Source: Tetraselmis striata (Eukaryota; Chlorophyta; Chlorodendrophyceae; Chlorodendrales; Chlorodendraceae). Taken from it: a stretch of DNA of 64,000 nucleotides. The stretch is taken from contig VCJN01003611.1 of assembly GCA_006384855.1 (NCBI GenBank), positions 62,001 through 126,000 on the forward strand. Direction: 5' to 3'. Under the pieces are notes generated by a model. It worked only from the letters and a program-made list of their open reading frames with translations. It did no database searches and was not told where the DNA came from. The stretch's first letter is position 1, and each line of letters begins with the position of its first letter. Below, piece by piece: positions 36,746-47,460 of this stretch. The position numbers were made by a program, and so were the translations under genes.

Positions 36746-37416
36746 TAGGCAGATAGATACCGGCAGCCATATGATCTTGTTCTATACTGCTCGAGTCACG
36801 AAATTTTGTAGTGAGACGAGCTGAGGAGATGTTCCACCCCGTTAGGACAGATGAGGCATAGTTGGGCCACCAAACAAAGGGCCGAAAGGTATAGATGACG
36901 CATAGTTGCTCATAGCCAGTAAAGCAGCGAAGTGCGGCAAGCAAAAGTTCTGTAGTTTTAGCATTTTGTGACACTCTCACAAGCCTTAACCATGTGACTG
37001 TCCCACCTGTGTCACCTCCCTTGGCAGTCCCATGTACCCACCAAACCACCACCAAGGGCGGCTGTAAACCGCCTTCGGTTCACATGGTGGAGGCCTCACA
37101 GCTCGCCACTGATCAAAACCGCAAGGGGGCTAGGTGTTGGGCGGTGGGCGGTGGGTATGCACGGCAGCGGCGCCGGGGCGCTGCGCGGAATTGCTAGGCA
37201 ACATAACCTTGATCGATTACATTTACCAGCTATAGGGTTATTCAGGTAGTAGTGCATGGTCGTCGTGTTATATGTGCACCACACATACTGCCCCACATAC
37301 TGCGATGACATGCCGAACCGGGATAAGTGCTGGTCTGTCACTTTATCCGGATCGGCATAAATTAGAAGCAGCACAATTTCTCCTCGATGTGCTTCCGCGC
37401 TACATGGAAGGCGTGG

Positions 37417-37675
37417 TGCCTGTCATGCGCAACCTCCCCGCAACCGACGTGCTGGTCCATGTCGCACGCCGGGGTTGGGAGGCGGAAGCCCATAGCCGGG
37501 AGAGTGTCTGGGTACAGAGAAGTGAGCAGGCCCGGTGCGCCGAACGCATGTATGGCGGGCGCGATGCGGTGCCCGCGGCGCGTGCGTAGCGCGGTGCTCG
37601 TACCACTCAGATATGTGCTAAAGTACCAATACGTATACCCTAGCTACATTATCTGGTGTAAAGCAGTGGCAGCAG
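37417..37675 (+). repeat. Direct repeat, left copy (about 255 bp)
   Basis: The left copy matches 38220-38472 almost base for base, from CCTGTCATGCGCAACCTCCC through GCGGTGCTCGTACCACTCAG to CAGTGGCAGCAG. It has a 3-bp difference near 37470 and scattered substitutions. Copies are spaced about 803 bp apart. Confidence 0.85.
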
Positions 37676-38219
37676 CACTTGTGTCAACATCCCCTCCCAA
37701 TGTCTCAAGGGGATGCGCCAAGCAGGGGTTTCGGCTGCTAACGCTAGTCGCTAGCCTAGAGCCGCCTTGCCCTGACCTCGGCATGGATCGGGGCAGGTCC
37801 TCTAGGGAGTCTGACGGCGCCTACTATCGAGCGGATAAAAGTCGCGGGTGGCTACTTCTCCTTGGCGATGGTGTGCCGAGCTTCGCATGCGACTTCATAC
37901 TAGTCGACGAGCGTTGCCCGAATTTTCCAGTCGGCCGAGCCGAGAATCTCTTCGGGCGGGAACTGCGGTACGCGGTAGTCGCTGGCGTCGTAGTAGCTGG
38001 CGAGGGAGCCCGTACATGGCGGTCGCTGGCGTCATGGTAGCCAGTGTCCGCCGGGTGTGCGCTTTAGGTGCGCAAACAACATGTCGAGTGTCGAGGCCCC
38101 TTTCTGGCTGCGGTGGTCTCGGTTTTACGTCCGGGCTTCCCGCCCAGACGGACTTCCTGAGAGGTCTAGCGTCAGACCATTCTCATTAGTGTCCGACATA
38201 GGCTGTAGAGGGCTCATAA

Positions 38220-38472
38220 CCTGTCATGCGCAACCTCCCCGCAACCGACGTGCTGGTCCATGTCGCAGGGGTTGGGAGGCGGAAGCCCATAGCCGGGAGA
38301 GTGTATGGTTACAGAGAAGTGAGCAGGCCCGGTGCGCCGAACGCCTGTATGGCGGGCGCGATGCGGTGCCCGCGGCGCGTGCGTAGCGCGGTGCTCGTAC
38401 CACTCAGATATGTGCTAAAGTACTAATACGCATACCCTAGCTACATTGTCTAGTGTACAGCAGTGGCAGCAG
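38220..38472 (+). repeat. Direct repeat, right copy
   Basis: This is the partner of the copy at 37417-37675. The similarity continues weakly past the end (GTGTCAACA in both), so the duplicated unit may be the whole 803-bp interval, with the rest diverged or replaced. Confidence 0.85.
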
Positions 38473-39764
38473 TACTGGTGTCAACAGTGCCCCTTGCAAA
38501 TGTTTGGCCAAAGGGGCGCTTTGCTCCGCCACACACCATTGCCGAGGGAGGACCCTATCACCATGCGTTCAGCTGCGTGCAATCGGCACACAACGAGGGT
38601 GAGGTCCGGCACCGAAGGGCTGGTGTAGGTCACCTCCAGGAAGTACACGCATGACATTTTCGTTGTCATGCTTCTCCACCTCAGCACGCCTGTCTCGCAG
38701 CATGGCATGCTTGCCGTACTCATCCGTGGGCGCCCGCTGCTTGTCCCATGTCTTGTGCCTGAACACCACATGCCTCCGTGTCTGACTCGGGCTTCTCATT
38801 CACAACATGCATGTGTGTGTATACCATAACTCAGCAGCATGGCAACACTATGTAGGCGGTTTGGAGTCGGACGTGGGGGGGGGGGGGGGGGGGGGGGTTA
38901 ATCCAAAAGTTGCGCTTCCGTCCTTGTGTCATGGTGTAAGATACAGAGGTAGCCATGACTGTGTCCCCTCCCCCATCTTGCACTGGTGATACATGTTGTA
39001 CCTGCGGGGTAGTGCAACAACCTCATTGGTCACAACTAACAACTATAATAAACCCTTTTCAACCGCAAATAAGAGTGTCATCGACTTTTGTCCGTCGATT
39101 TTATAAACCGCATTTCCTTATTTGCTCGCGCTGCCGGGGTAGCGGGGCGCCAACGCGCCGCGGCCGGGGGAGAGGGGCGCCAACGCGCAGCAGTGTAGCA
39201 ACGCGCAATAGGGCACGCAATAGGCGGTTCACATGGTAGTAGGAATTTGCGTGCACACCCGGAACATGATGCGTTAACATTCTGACCCATGACCTGCGTT
39301 TCGATTCAACTATAGATGGGGGGTAGAGGGGCGGCATGGGGCCGGGGGGGAAGAGGGGGTGACTTAATGTCATTGGGGTCGAGCCCCTAGCTGGCGGGGG
39401 CGGCTGCGGTGCATGTTGGCTGCACGGCACTGAAGTCAAACCTCGCGCCAGCGTCTCCTTCGCCGTCGCTGTCGCTGCGGCTGTCTTCAGAGGGGTTGAG
39501 AAGTTCATCACGTAGCTCTTGTCAGGTGCACATGCGCGCAAGCATCTAAACGAACGCTCGTATAATAAGCACAGCAAATCCTCGTTTGCACGTTGCAAGT
39601 GCAATACTCTTACAAATACCTAAACTGTGGGGCAACAACGCGGGCAAGCACCCCCCGAAAGCACCGGCGGTGGGTGCGCAAGGGGTACACGGCCGGCGGT
39701 AGGGCGTCAATGGCGCCTTGAGGCAACATGCGAGTGAAATCGCTCAGCTTCTCCGTCGTCAAGT

Positions 39765-39881
39765 TTAGCGGTTGTATCTGAGACTCAGCTCTTCCAAGTC
39801 GCCGTCGTTGTAAATCACCTTCATCACAAGCTCCCTATCCGCCGGGTCTGCGTCCTCGTTATCCCATCTCCAGCTAACGAC
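39765..39881 (-). CDS. C-terminal exon with a Tudor/PWWP-like strand pattern
   Basis: An exon preceded by an AG acceptor reads VVSWRWDNEDADPADRELVM, KVIYNDGDLEELSLRYNR, then stop. The V.VIY.DGD.EEL pattern is like Tudor-type chromatin-reader barrels; this is inference from a short segment. A plus-strand poly-G run (sense poly-C) at about 39976-39996 lies just upstream, as expected for a minus-strand intron here. A possible preceding exon reads ERWHNQDVRDAGELSRL near 40010-40060. Confidence 0.4.
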   Translation of the reverse strand, partial: VVSWRWDNEDADPADRELVMKVIYNDGDLEELSLRYNR

Positions 39882-40881
39882 CTGGATGTTGGATGATATG
39901 CACGGGTGGCTATCACAGGCGGTGGCAGTGGGCCTATGACAGGTGTAACGGGTCGTCAGGGAGGGCAACGGTTTGGGGGGGGGGGGGGGGGGGGGGCTAG
40001 CCGAGAAAGCTCCCCCGCGTCCCGAACGTCTTGGTTATGCCAGCGCTCACGTGAGGTTCGGCATTCATCTCATGCGCTGCCATATGCTTGCTGCCATGCC
40101 ACCATTAGACGACACCGAACGCCCCTCCCCGCCGCTGGGTGCGGGGCTCGCTGATTCGTTTCGGGGAGACGAGAGCGGCGGAGAGGGCGGCGGGGGCGAT
40201 GGCGGCGGCGACGGTATTGATGCACCCGGCTCGCCCCGCGTTTCGGTCTGACCGGATTTAGACGGAGCACAGGGGTGACGGCCGTACGGTGCATCAGCTA
40301 TCGTAGTGGCGCCATCACCACCGGCTGCGACATGCGCGGCGGTGGACGGAGGCGGCTTGGCGCACGCTCATTTGTGCGTGTCGTAGAACAAAGTCTTCGT
40401 GACGCAGGCGCCACACGTGTGGCAGGGCATTCTGACTCTTGGTCACCGGTTCCCAAATCCCTTCGGCAGCAGTTCAGCTTTTCTTGCCCTGTGGAATGCG
40501 GCGCTTGGAGTTGCCACGCCCCATTGCACACCACTACTCGGCGCCGGCGGCTCGCAACGGCGAGTGTTGGTAGGGACTAGTCATTGGCGCTCCGGCTGAT
40601 GTGCATGGTAAAGTGTTTGCGCGACTGCAACTTAGCCGGCTCGAGACCTACGGTACCGCTGGCCGTTGCGTCGTCACGGAGCTTGTGAGGCATTTAAGTA
40701 CAGTGTGGCGAAACCCGGAGCGATTACGGGTACACGCGCGAGGCGCGATGTGGGTCCAATGTACTATGGGGATGGCACAGCATGATGTTGGTAGCATATT
40801 ACGAACTCGGGCGAGCCGGGACGTCATTGCGACTACTGACGAAAAAGTGGCGATTACACGGTAGATACCGCGATTACACGC

Positions 40882-41232
40882 TCATTCCCTGGGAAAATCG
40901 CGATTACGTGCCATTAGGAGGCTAGTGCGAGAGGCGAGAGCTGCTACCTCTGCAACCATCTTTTCCGATGCGCTTCGCTTCTCGTGGGCTTCCAACCAAG
41001 TATGGAGCTCCATCTCACACGAATAGAGCTTGTTATAATGGTGGGACATATGTGCCCGCATCTCCTCCAGCAGCGATATACGCAGGGTCATGAGATGCGC
41101 GCTTGTGAGTCGCCACCTCGCCATATGTCGGGCTGAGCGTTCGTCTCTGGTGAGCCGGCCCGGTCGTCCTCGGACATCGTAGGTGGGCTGGTGAGGAATC
41201 ACTATCAGGAAGTGGCGAGCACCACTCATCAC
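40882..41232 (-). CDS. Unidentified ORF with a helical C-terminal half
   Basis: This 116-aa frame contains ISLLEEMRAHMSHHYNKLYS, CEMELHTWLEAHEKRSASEK and MVAEVAALASRTSLLM, a likely coiled-coil or helical segment. It could be an exon of the same gene as the Tudor-like exon, but no joining donor is clear. Family unknown. Confidence 0.35.
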   Translation of the reverse strand: MMSGARHFLIVIPHQPTYDVRGRPGRLTRDERSARHMARWRLTSAHLMTLRISLLEEMRAHMSHHYNKLYSCEMELHTWLEAHEKRSASEKMVAEVAALASRTSLLMARNRDFPRE

Positions 41233-41374
41233 GACAGTGGCTACGGTGGTCTGAGAATGGTTGGGTCGAGGGACCCACCACCTCCCGGCTTTGAAGCCTA
41301 AGAGATGCCCCTAAGCTTTCCTTTTTCCGCGAGTCCTCCACCCTCACTGTGACGTGGAGTGCTACCATAACTTG

Positions 41375-41530
41375 TTGAGCGCGGAGTTTGACGTGGGTTC
41401 TTGTGTGCTATGCGTGAGTGCAGAGGCGGAGGGCGAGGCAATGAGTTGATGGGAGAAAAAAGTTATTACAAGCGCTGAGGCACTCCGCGACAAGCGTGCC
41501 CCGAGCTCCGAGCTCCGTGCTCCACTGTGG
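41375..41530 (+). repeat. Dispersed repeat R2, copy 2
   Basis: Partner of the copy at 33380-33540: GAGCGCGGAGTTTGACGT, AGAGGCGGAGGGCGAG, ATTACAAGCGCTGAGGCACT and GACAAGCGTGCCCCGAGCTC in the same order. Confidence 0.75.
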
Positions 41531-41979
41531 GCCCCGAGCTCTTGGCTCCGAGCAGGCGCGCGAATGAGGCTAAGATGATCGAAGAGCACATTTACAATAT
41601 ATAATAGTATCTACGTGCGTGGTCTCATCAATGGTAATTCTACACCAGCATTGCCATTACATCATCAACACGGACGACCGCTTTGGTGTCGCCGTTGCGA
41701 CCGCATGTCGAACTTCTGATAAAGGGGCGTTATGCGCGCATCAGCTCTATTCACCCGGAAACCCTATCAAATCATGGCGACCACAACTACTTCAAATACT
41801 AGTAAAACAACCTACACCTGCATCACACACAAAGTCATTGTTTCCGCGATTGCATTCGGTGCACACCCAGGGTATGTCAAGATGATGCCCCACAACAACT
41901 AACGCCGTGTGGTCAGTTACCGTATGCAAGCGCGGAAACAACTCATGTGAAAGCATACGGCTGTTAGGTTGCGTGTCAA

Positions 41980-42925
41980 TTTCGGCCGTAACCGCAAATA
42001 ATCGTACGGGTACTCGGTACGAATTTACGGTTGCGGCTCGCAAGTAGTCGTAATCGCTTAATGTGGAGTTATTGTATTTTTGAGCCGTAGCCGTAAACTG
42101 GCGGATTTGCGGATCGAGGATTTGTGTCTGGCCTCGCTGGTCGCAAATATCGCAATATTTACGACCACCCTAAATTTGGCTCACTGAGCCGTAAATCGAA
42201 ATAATACTTAACGCAGAATATACATATTGAGCGCAATATACAAAGTGGCCGCAAAGAGTCGTCGGGGCCAGGCGGCGCGGCCCTGCTTGTTGCTCGGCCC
42301 GGCACCAGCCCGGGCGCCATGGCGTGCTGATGCTGGGTCCGTTTGAACGTTTGAACTCACACGACTGAGGGGGAGCGCTCAAACGTCACTGACCTAGCTA
42401 CTCTGCCAGTCGTCCGCCCACATCGTGCCGTATTGGGTGCAGCTCAGGCTATAACACTCCCAAGCGACTGTTCGCGATGGCCACTAACCTCCCCCCCCCC
42501 CCCCCCCCTGCCCGCGCCGCTGGGGCCGCAAGCCCGCTTCCAGGCGCTAATGGCATGGATGACGACGACTTCTGGGGGGACGAGGAGAACGAAGAGCAAG
42601 TTGGGCATGGAGGTGGGTCGGCTGACCGCGCCGTGCGGGGTAACAAAGAAAGCACCGAGGACAACTATGGGGAGCATGATGAGGATGAGGATGAGGACGA
42701 GGACGGCGGCGACGAGGACGAAGGGGATGAGGAGGACGAGGGCGAGGGCGACGAGGAAAACGGTTCAGGCGGATAGTGGGATGTCACATTTCACGGTGCC
42801 GGCCCCAACCGTTAACATGCCGAACTTGCGGTTCCTACGGGCATTTTAGTACCGTTACGAATATTTGCGACTACGGTTACGGCCGAAATGTAGCCTTAGC
42901 CATAAGCCGTAAAATTAGTTATCTT
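41980..42925. mobile_element. Fold-back-like element around an acidic ORF
   Basis: ATTTCGGCCGTAACCG with CAAATAATCGTACGGGTAC at about 41983-42018 recurs inverted at about 42849-42890. The arms are about 37-41 bp and agree at roughly four of five positions or better. Further GCCGTAA words spread outward on both sides. The interior holds the 99-aa acidic ORF. Transposon identity is inferred. Confidence 0.4.
42477..42776 (+). CDS. Small acidic ORF, 99 aa
   Basis: It starts at ATG, has a Pro run encoded by a poly-C tract, then MDDDDFWGDEENEEQ, then about 40 Asp/Glu/Gly residues to a stop. Such acidic tails occur in nucleolar and histone-binding proteins, but low-complexity GA-rich DNA can also make them by chance. 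It lies inside the fold-back-like element. Confidence 0.35.
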   Translation: MATNLPPPPPPARAAGAASPLPGANGMDDDDFWGDEENEEQVGHGGGSADRAVRGNKESTEDNYGEHDEDEDEDEDGGDEDEGDEEDEGEGDEENGSGG

Positions 42926-43508
42926 CAAGCCATTATTCTTAGCAGCTTTCGGAAGGATTTGCACCCATGTCCCTGTTATGTCCCTGTTATTCTGCGGCCT
43001 GTGAGGATATCCTTCGTACCCGGTACTCGTTACCACAGTATTAACTCTTACCGCGCGACGGTGCACGCGAGCGCCGCAACTGGTACGAGTGGTTAGATGC
43101 AGCAGGAGTACGCTCCGGCGGCGGCCCCTGGGCTGCTGCTGCTCATCCGCTGCTGCTGCGGATCGGGCGGACCGTGCCTCGCGCAGAGGAGGCAGACGAG
43201 AGCGACAGCTGTCTGCAAGAGTCCCGGGTCGCACAAACACCCACGACGACGTTTTCACCCCTCTGTAGCTGAGACACAAGGCTGAAGCCACGAAGTCTCT
43301 CGCGGGCGGACAAGTACGGGTCGTAGCGTGAGCAAGGACGTGCAACCCCCTCCAACACCTACTCGGCCCACGTACGTCTCCGCTCGTTATCACTCGTCTC
43401 CGGCATACACACACACACGGCTTTCGTGTGCCATTCAGGCAGGTTACTTCGTCACGTGCGGATCCACGCCCGCCGAAGTGAGGCTGTGGCAGCACATGAA
43501 TTGATCAA

Positions 43509-44489
43509 ATGGCAGGTCGGCTAGTAACCTGGAGCGGCGTCGCCGACCGCGCGTCCGCCGCGTTCCACGCGCTGCTGATTCGAAGCCCCTGCGAGTACAG
43601 CACGCTCGAGACCTTGGTGGTCTCGAGTGCATTACGGGTGCTTGCCACAGTATGCGACCTACCGCTCCTGGCGAACCGAAGCCGGCAGGTCGTCATGGAG
43701 GAACTGCGCTGGAGCTGGGGGCTGTGGGCCGCCGGCACGGTCCTGCTGTTGACGCGCAGTGCCACGCGCCGCATCCAGGAGCAGTCGCGGCAGGCGGTGG
43801 TTCGGTGCGCGGCGCTGGTAGACCAGCAGCTGACGGTGACCACCGACATGGAGTTCTCGTCGGCCGAGCACCAGGCGGCCTTTGAGCGGTGGCCCGGCCA
43901 CGGCAGCCTGGACGTCTACCCCCTCGTGCTGTTGCCGGTGGCCCACATCGCCATAACGGGAGAGATGCTAATGCGGCAGGACGTCTGTACACAGGCGACT
44001 GTGCTAAGCACGATCCCGTGGGGGTTGGCGTACGTTGTGCGGCTCGTGGTATGGTGGCGGCTGAGTCCGGCGCAGCGCTCCTGGCTGAACATGGCACTCG
44101 TGTTACTCGTCTGGACGTACCTGCTGGCCATGGTCCATTCTGGGAACGGCTGCATAGGCTCCTTCTTCAAGAACCTGGCGTCATCCTCGCTGCTGGGGAG
44201 GATGCTTGCACAGATGTTCGTGATAGTGATGGCAAGTGTGACGTTGGCTGTCAGGATGCGGCACATGCCGTGGCAAGCAGCTCAGACGTGTGCCGGTGCA
44301 GTGGCATTCTTCCACCTGACGAGCCCTCTGAGTGTTGAGGACCCGCAGTTGTGGAGCGCAGCAGCCTACCGGCAGCTTGCAGCTATGTCTCTGTGGGCGA
44401 TGGGGCTATGGATGCTGTCTGTCACAGGGCGAGCAGTCTTTGCAGAGTACACGATGAGGCGGTTCCTGGCGTCGCTGCGGCGAGATTAA
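43509..44489 (+). CDS. Intronless multi-pass membrane protein, 326 aa
   Basis: This single open frame has no intron and uses GC-rich codons throughout. It shows about six to eight hydrophobic segments, for example LWAAGTVLLLTRSA, YPLVLLPVAHIAITGEML, LNMALVLLVWTYLLAMV, LAQMFVIVMASVTLAV and LAAMSLWAMGLWMLSV. The ends are Arg-rich. A short soluble loop with SRQAVVRCAALVDQQ and a central Pro/His region separates the first helices. I do not recognise a family. The lack of introns is unlike its neighbours and could mean a retrogene, a recent acquisition or a lineage-specific gene. It converges with the pyruvate decarboxylase gene 890 bp away. Confidence 0.7.
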   Translation: MAGRLVTWSGVADRASAAFHALLIRSPCEYSTLETLVVSSALRVLATVCDLPLLANRSRQVVMEELRWSWGLWAAGTVLLLTRSATRRIQEQSRQAVVRCAALVDQQLTVTTDMEFSSAEHQAAFERWPGHGSLDVYPLVLLPVAHIAITGEMLMRQDVCTQATVLSTIPWGLAYVVRLVVWWRLSPAQRSWLNMALVLLVWTYLLAMVHSGNGCIGSFFKNLASSSLLGRMLAQMFVIVMASVTLAVRMRHMPWQAAQTCAGAVAFFHLTSPLSVEDPQLWSAAAYRQLAAMSLWAMGLWMLSVTGRAVFAEYTMRRFLASLRRD

Positions 44490-45378
44490 GCAGGGAGGAC
44501 CTGGCCGCTTAACCTCAGCCATGGCAGCAATGCACACGGATGACAGGTCGTAGGCCTTCCTAGCGATAACACTGAGAATATCGGTGGTAGTTGCGGCTTT
44601 GTTGTGGATGAAGTTCGGGAGGACATCACTTCAGCCTACAGCATTGCATCACCACTGCGGATAGGCTTCCCCCGGGGGAGGGGGGGGGGGGGGGGGGGGG
44701 GGGGGCATGCTGCTGTTAGCACTCTGCATGCATGCTTGTGGGACGGTGTGGCTCCGAAACCATCGTTATGTAAATCATATACCATACAACAATATACAAA
44801 TATATAGCTACGCTGCGTTGATTATAGTCATTTCATCAACTAGAGGACATACAGTTCCGAAACATCGCCATGGAAAGGATATAGCATATGAAAATAAATG
44901 ATAAATATACAGCTAATTGGGCCGCACTGAAAATAGTGATTTCATCAGCTAGAGAATATATCGCTCCGAACCCATCGTTATGAAAATCATATGATATATA
45001 CTAATACATAATTTTACAGTTAACTGAGCTGGCTGCGACAAACTAATAATATGTTGCGCGATTAATAGCACATCAGCGCACCATTTGCATAGCAGAAGTC
45101 ATGCAGCAGGGCGCAATAAGTTTAAATATTCTACGACGATTGAGTTCCAGCCCCGTTCCAAAAAAAACAATTACACACGCTAGCCGAATGCGTTCTGAGA
45201 CATCGGCCACCGAAGACACACAGCGCGGTCATGGCCGCTAATGCCGCTAGCTTGAAACCCGTAATTATATGCTGCAGGCACTCTATTTACTGAAGGTATG
45301 TCATCAATCTACCCAGGGAAGGAAGCTACCATTTCTACCATCATCCATTGGCTTCCGCCACTACTGAGAAGTACCTGG
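44490..45378. other. Convergent intergenic region
   Basis: A plus-strand G run of about 25 bp (44681-44705) is followed by 400 bp of AT-rich sequence with a loose duplication (ATCATATACCATACAACA-like at 44775 and ATCATATGATATATACTA-like at 44987). A TTACA at 45172 could be a TGTAA poly(A) signal for the minus-strand gene ending at 45379. Confidence 0.5.
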
Positions 45379-47460
45379 CTAATTACTGGCCTGCAATCGC
45401 CGGTTTGACAGCAGAGGCGTTGTGTGCATGAACTCTCTACTGAAGGTCGGCAGATCATCTGGTGGCACATGGATGTTGATGACGTTGACGCCCTTGACGC
45501 ATGCGGATCCTGCCAGGACGTCTTGCAGCTCGGCCTCTGTACACACCTCTGTGCCGCTGTACTCTGAACCGCGGCCTCCGAAGGCATAGCCCAGCTGGTG
45601 GTAGTTCCAGTTCTGAATGTTGTTGTAGGAGCGCTTTTCTCCGGGATGGACGCTCCGGAGAATGGCGTAGCCGCAGTTGTTGATGATGAAGAGCACGGCG
45701 TCTCTCCTGTGCCGAATCAGCGTAGATATCTCCTGTGCGCACATCTGGAAGCCGCCGTCGCCCTGAATCGCCACCAGACGCCCGGCAGGCTGCTGACTCT
45801 GCACGAAGCTGCCTCCTAGCATGTAGCCAAGGCTGGCACCTGTTGACATCCAGTTGCCGATCCCAAGCATGGTGGCGCCCCTGGGCAGGCCAATCTGCGG
45901 AGCAGCGGCATCGGCCGTTGAGGCTCTGGCATACAGTTAGGCATCATATTCACAAGCATGCCATGGTCGCAAGTAGTCTCGTATATATCCCACCTGGGAG
46001 CAGCAGAGAGCAGAGGTCACGTCTGGGTAGACCACATCGCCCGGGCGGAGGAAGTGGCTGATCATCTCGATGGCGCGCTGTGATGTGATTGCCTTGTCGC
46101 TGGCGGATCTCACGGAGTGTTCCTGGTCGAATCTAAACACGGGCTGGCAACGCGCTTGGAGGCAACCGCCACTACAGAACTCATCCAAAACTGGGCTCCA
46201 GGCATCCACCATAGCCAGGAGGAAGTCGGTCATGTAGACATTGGAGTAGGTAGTTCCATCAACCTCCACGCAATTGCAATGGACCTAGCAGGAGCACATG
46301 GCAATGGAGGTAGGTAGGCGAGGCTGAGACATGTGCAGGAACTGGACTGGAAGAAGTAAAGTCGTCAGCGCTGCGTGTGTGCAGGCAACAGGCACATGCC
46401 GCGACCCATGCCGGGAACCTACCCGTAAAGTGTGCCCACAATCTAGGCGTGACGTGAACCTCCCGCTATCCATCTCATTGTTTGTCAAGCCTACAGTGAT
46501 GACTACGTGCTCATCCATGTCAAGCAACTCATCGTCGTCCGGGACACGGGCACCGGTCGACGAGCCTTCCACCGCTGCCAGAGTTACACTCGGACTCAGA
46601 GCGCCGCAGTAAATTCCCACCGCGAGTGCAGCATCCTCCAGGTCGCCATGCTTGGCACAAAGGGTCGTCGCAACGCCCGCTCCAAGCTTGCGGGCGAGGC
46701 GCAGCAGAACACGGGTGCCGCCATGGCGGAGCAGCAAGTGCCCGACCACGATGGCTCGGCTCGGGGACGAGTAAATAACGGACAGTGCTGCGTCGACAGC
46801 TCTCTTCAGAGTGGCGGGGTCCGACGACTGATTCAGCTGCAGCGGACCGGCGGGCGGAGGAACGAGGGCGGCCTGAAGATCGACAGGAATCTCCAGATAC
46901 GCGGGCTTCTTCGCGAGGTAGGAGTCCGTGATTACGCCGTCGATAAGGTCTGCCGCGTCTTCAGCGCTCGTCACCCGCGTGGCGCGCACGGTGATGGGTG
47001 CGAACACGCAGAGGAACGCGTCGAGGTCTGTGCCAACTGCGTGGTGCAAAACACGCCCGCCCACGGGCACGGTCGCCAGTGCCGAAGCGGCGGGCGCGCC
47101 CGAAACGACCAGCATTGGTATGTCGTCAGAGCAGGCGCCTGCCACCCCATTAGCCGTCGACAAGCCACCGGGACCATAGGTGACGACAGCAGCGCCATAG
47201 CCCGCCCGAAGCGCATAGCCAGACGCGGCGAACGCGGCATGGGCCTCATTGCATGGCTGAACGTGACTGACTCCATGGCCATGAACCTCCTCTAGCTCGT
47301 CATAAAACGGGAGCACGTAGTCACCGGGCGTGCCAAAGACGTGGCAGATGCCCAGCTCTCGCAACCTCAGGAGTAAGTACCGCGAGATGGATACTCGGTC
47401 ATCGTTTGCGCATAGGTCGGGGTCGCTCTGCTGCCCCGACGATAGGCTGCGCGACGGCAT
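45379..47460 (-). CDS. PDC: Pyruvate decarboxylase (ThDP-dependent)
   Basis: This enzyme converts pyruvate to acetaldehyde and CO2 in ethanol fermentation, in the cytosol of most eukaryotes. Three exons join in phase: 47460-46423, 46284-45994 and 45894-45379, giving 614 residues, close to the usual 560-610. The pyrimidine-binding domain has FGTPGDYVLPF and the catalytic Glu72 (CNEAHAAFAASGYA). The adjacent His139-His140 pair (RVLHHAVG) is the HH motif of pyruvate and indolepyruvate decarboxylases and argues against acetolactate synthase. The cofactor motif runs from GDGG (488-491) to NN (515-516), followed by YNNIQNWNYHQLGYAFGG. The central domain is present (SSPSRAIVVGHLLLRHGG). No targeting peptide is obvious. 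Indolepyruvate decarboxylase activity cannot be excluded from sequence. Confidence 0.95.

Noticed and set aside
39101-39604. A 167-aa minus-strand ORF as a gene
   Set aside because: It is open but contains short GC-rich internal repeats (RVGAPLPR) and long Pro runs, with no family resemblance or splice support. I could not separate it from chance.
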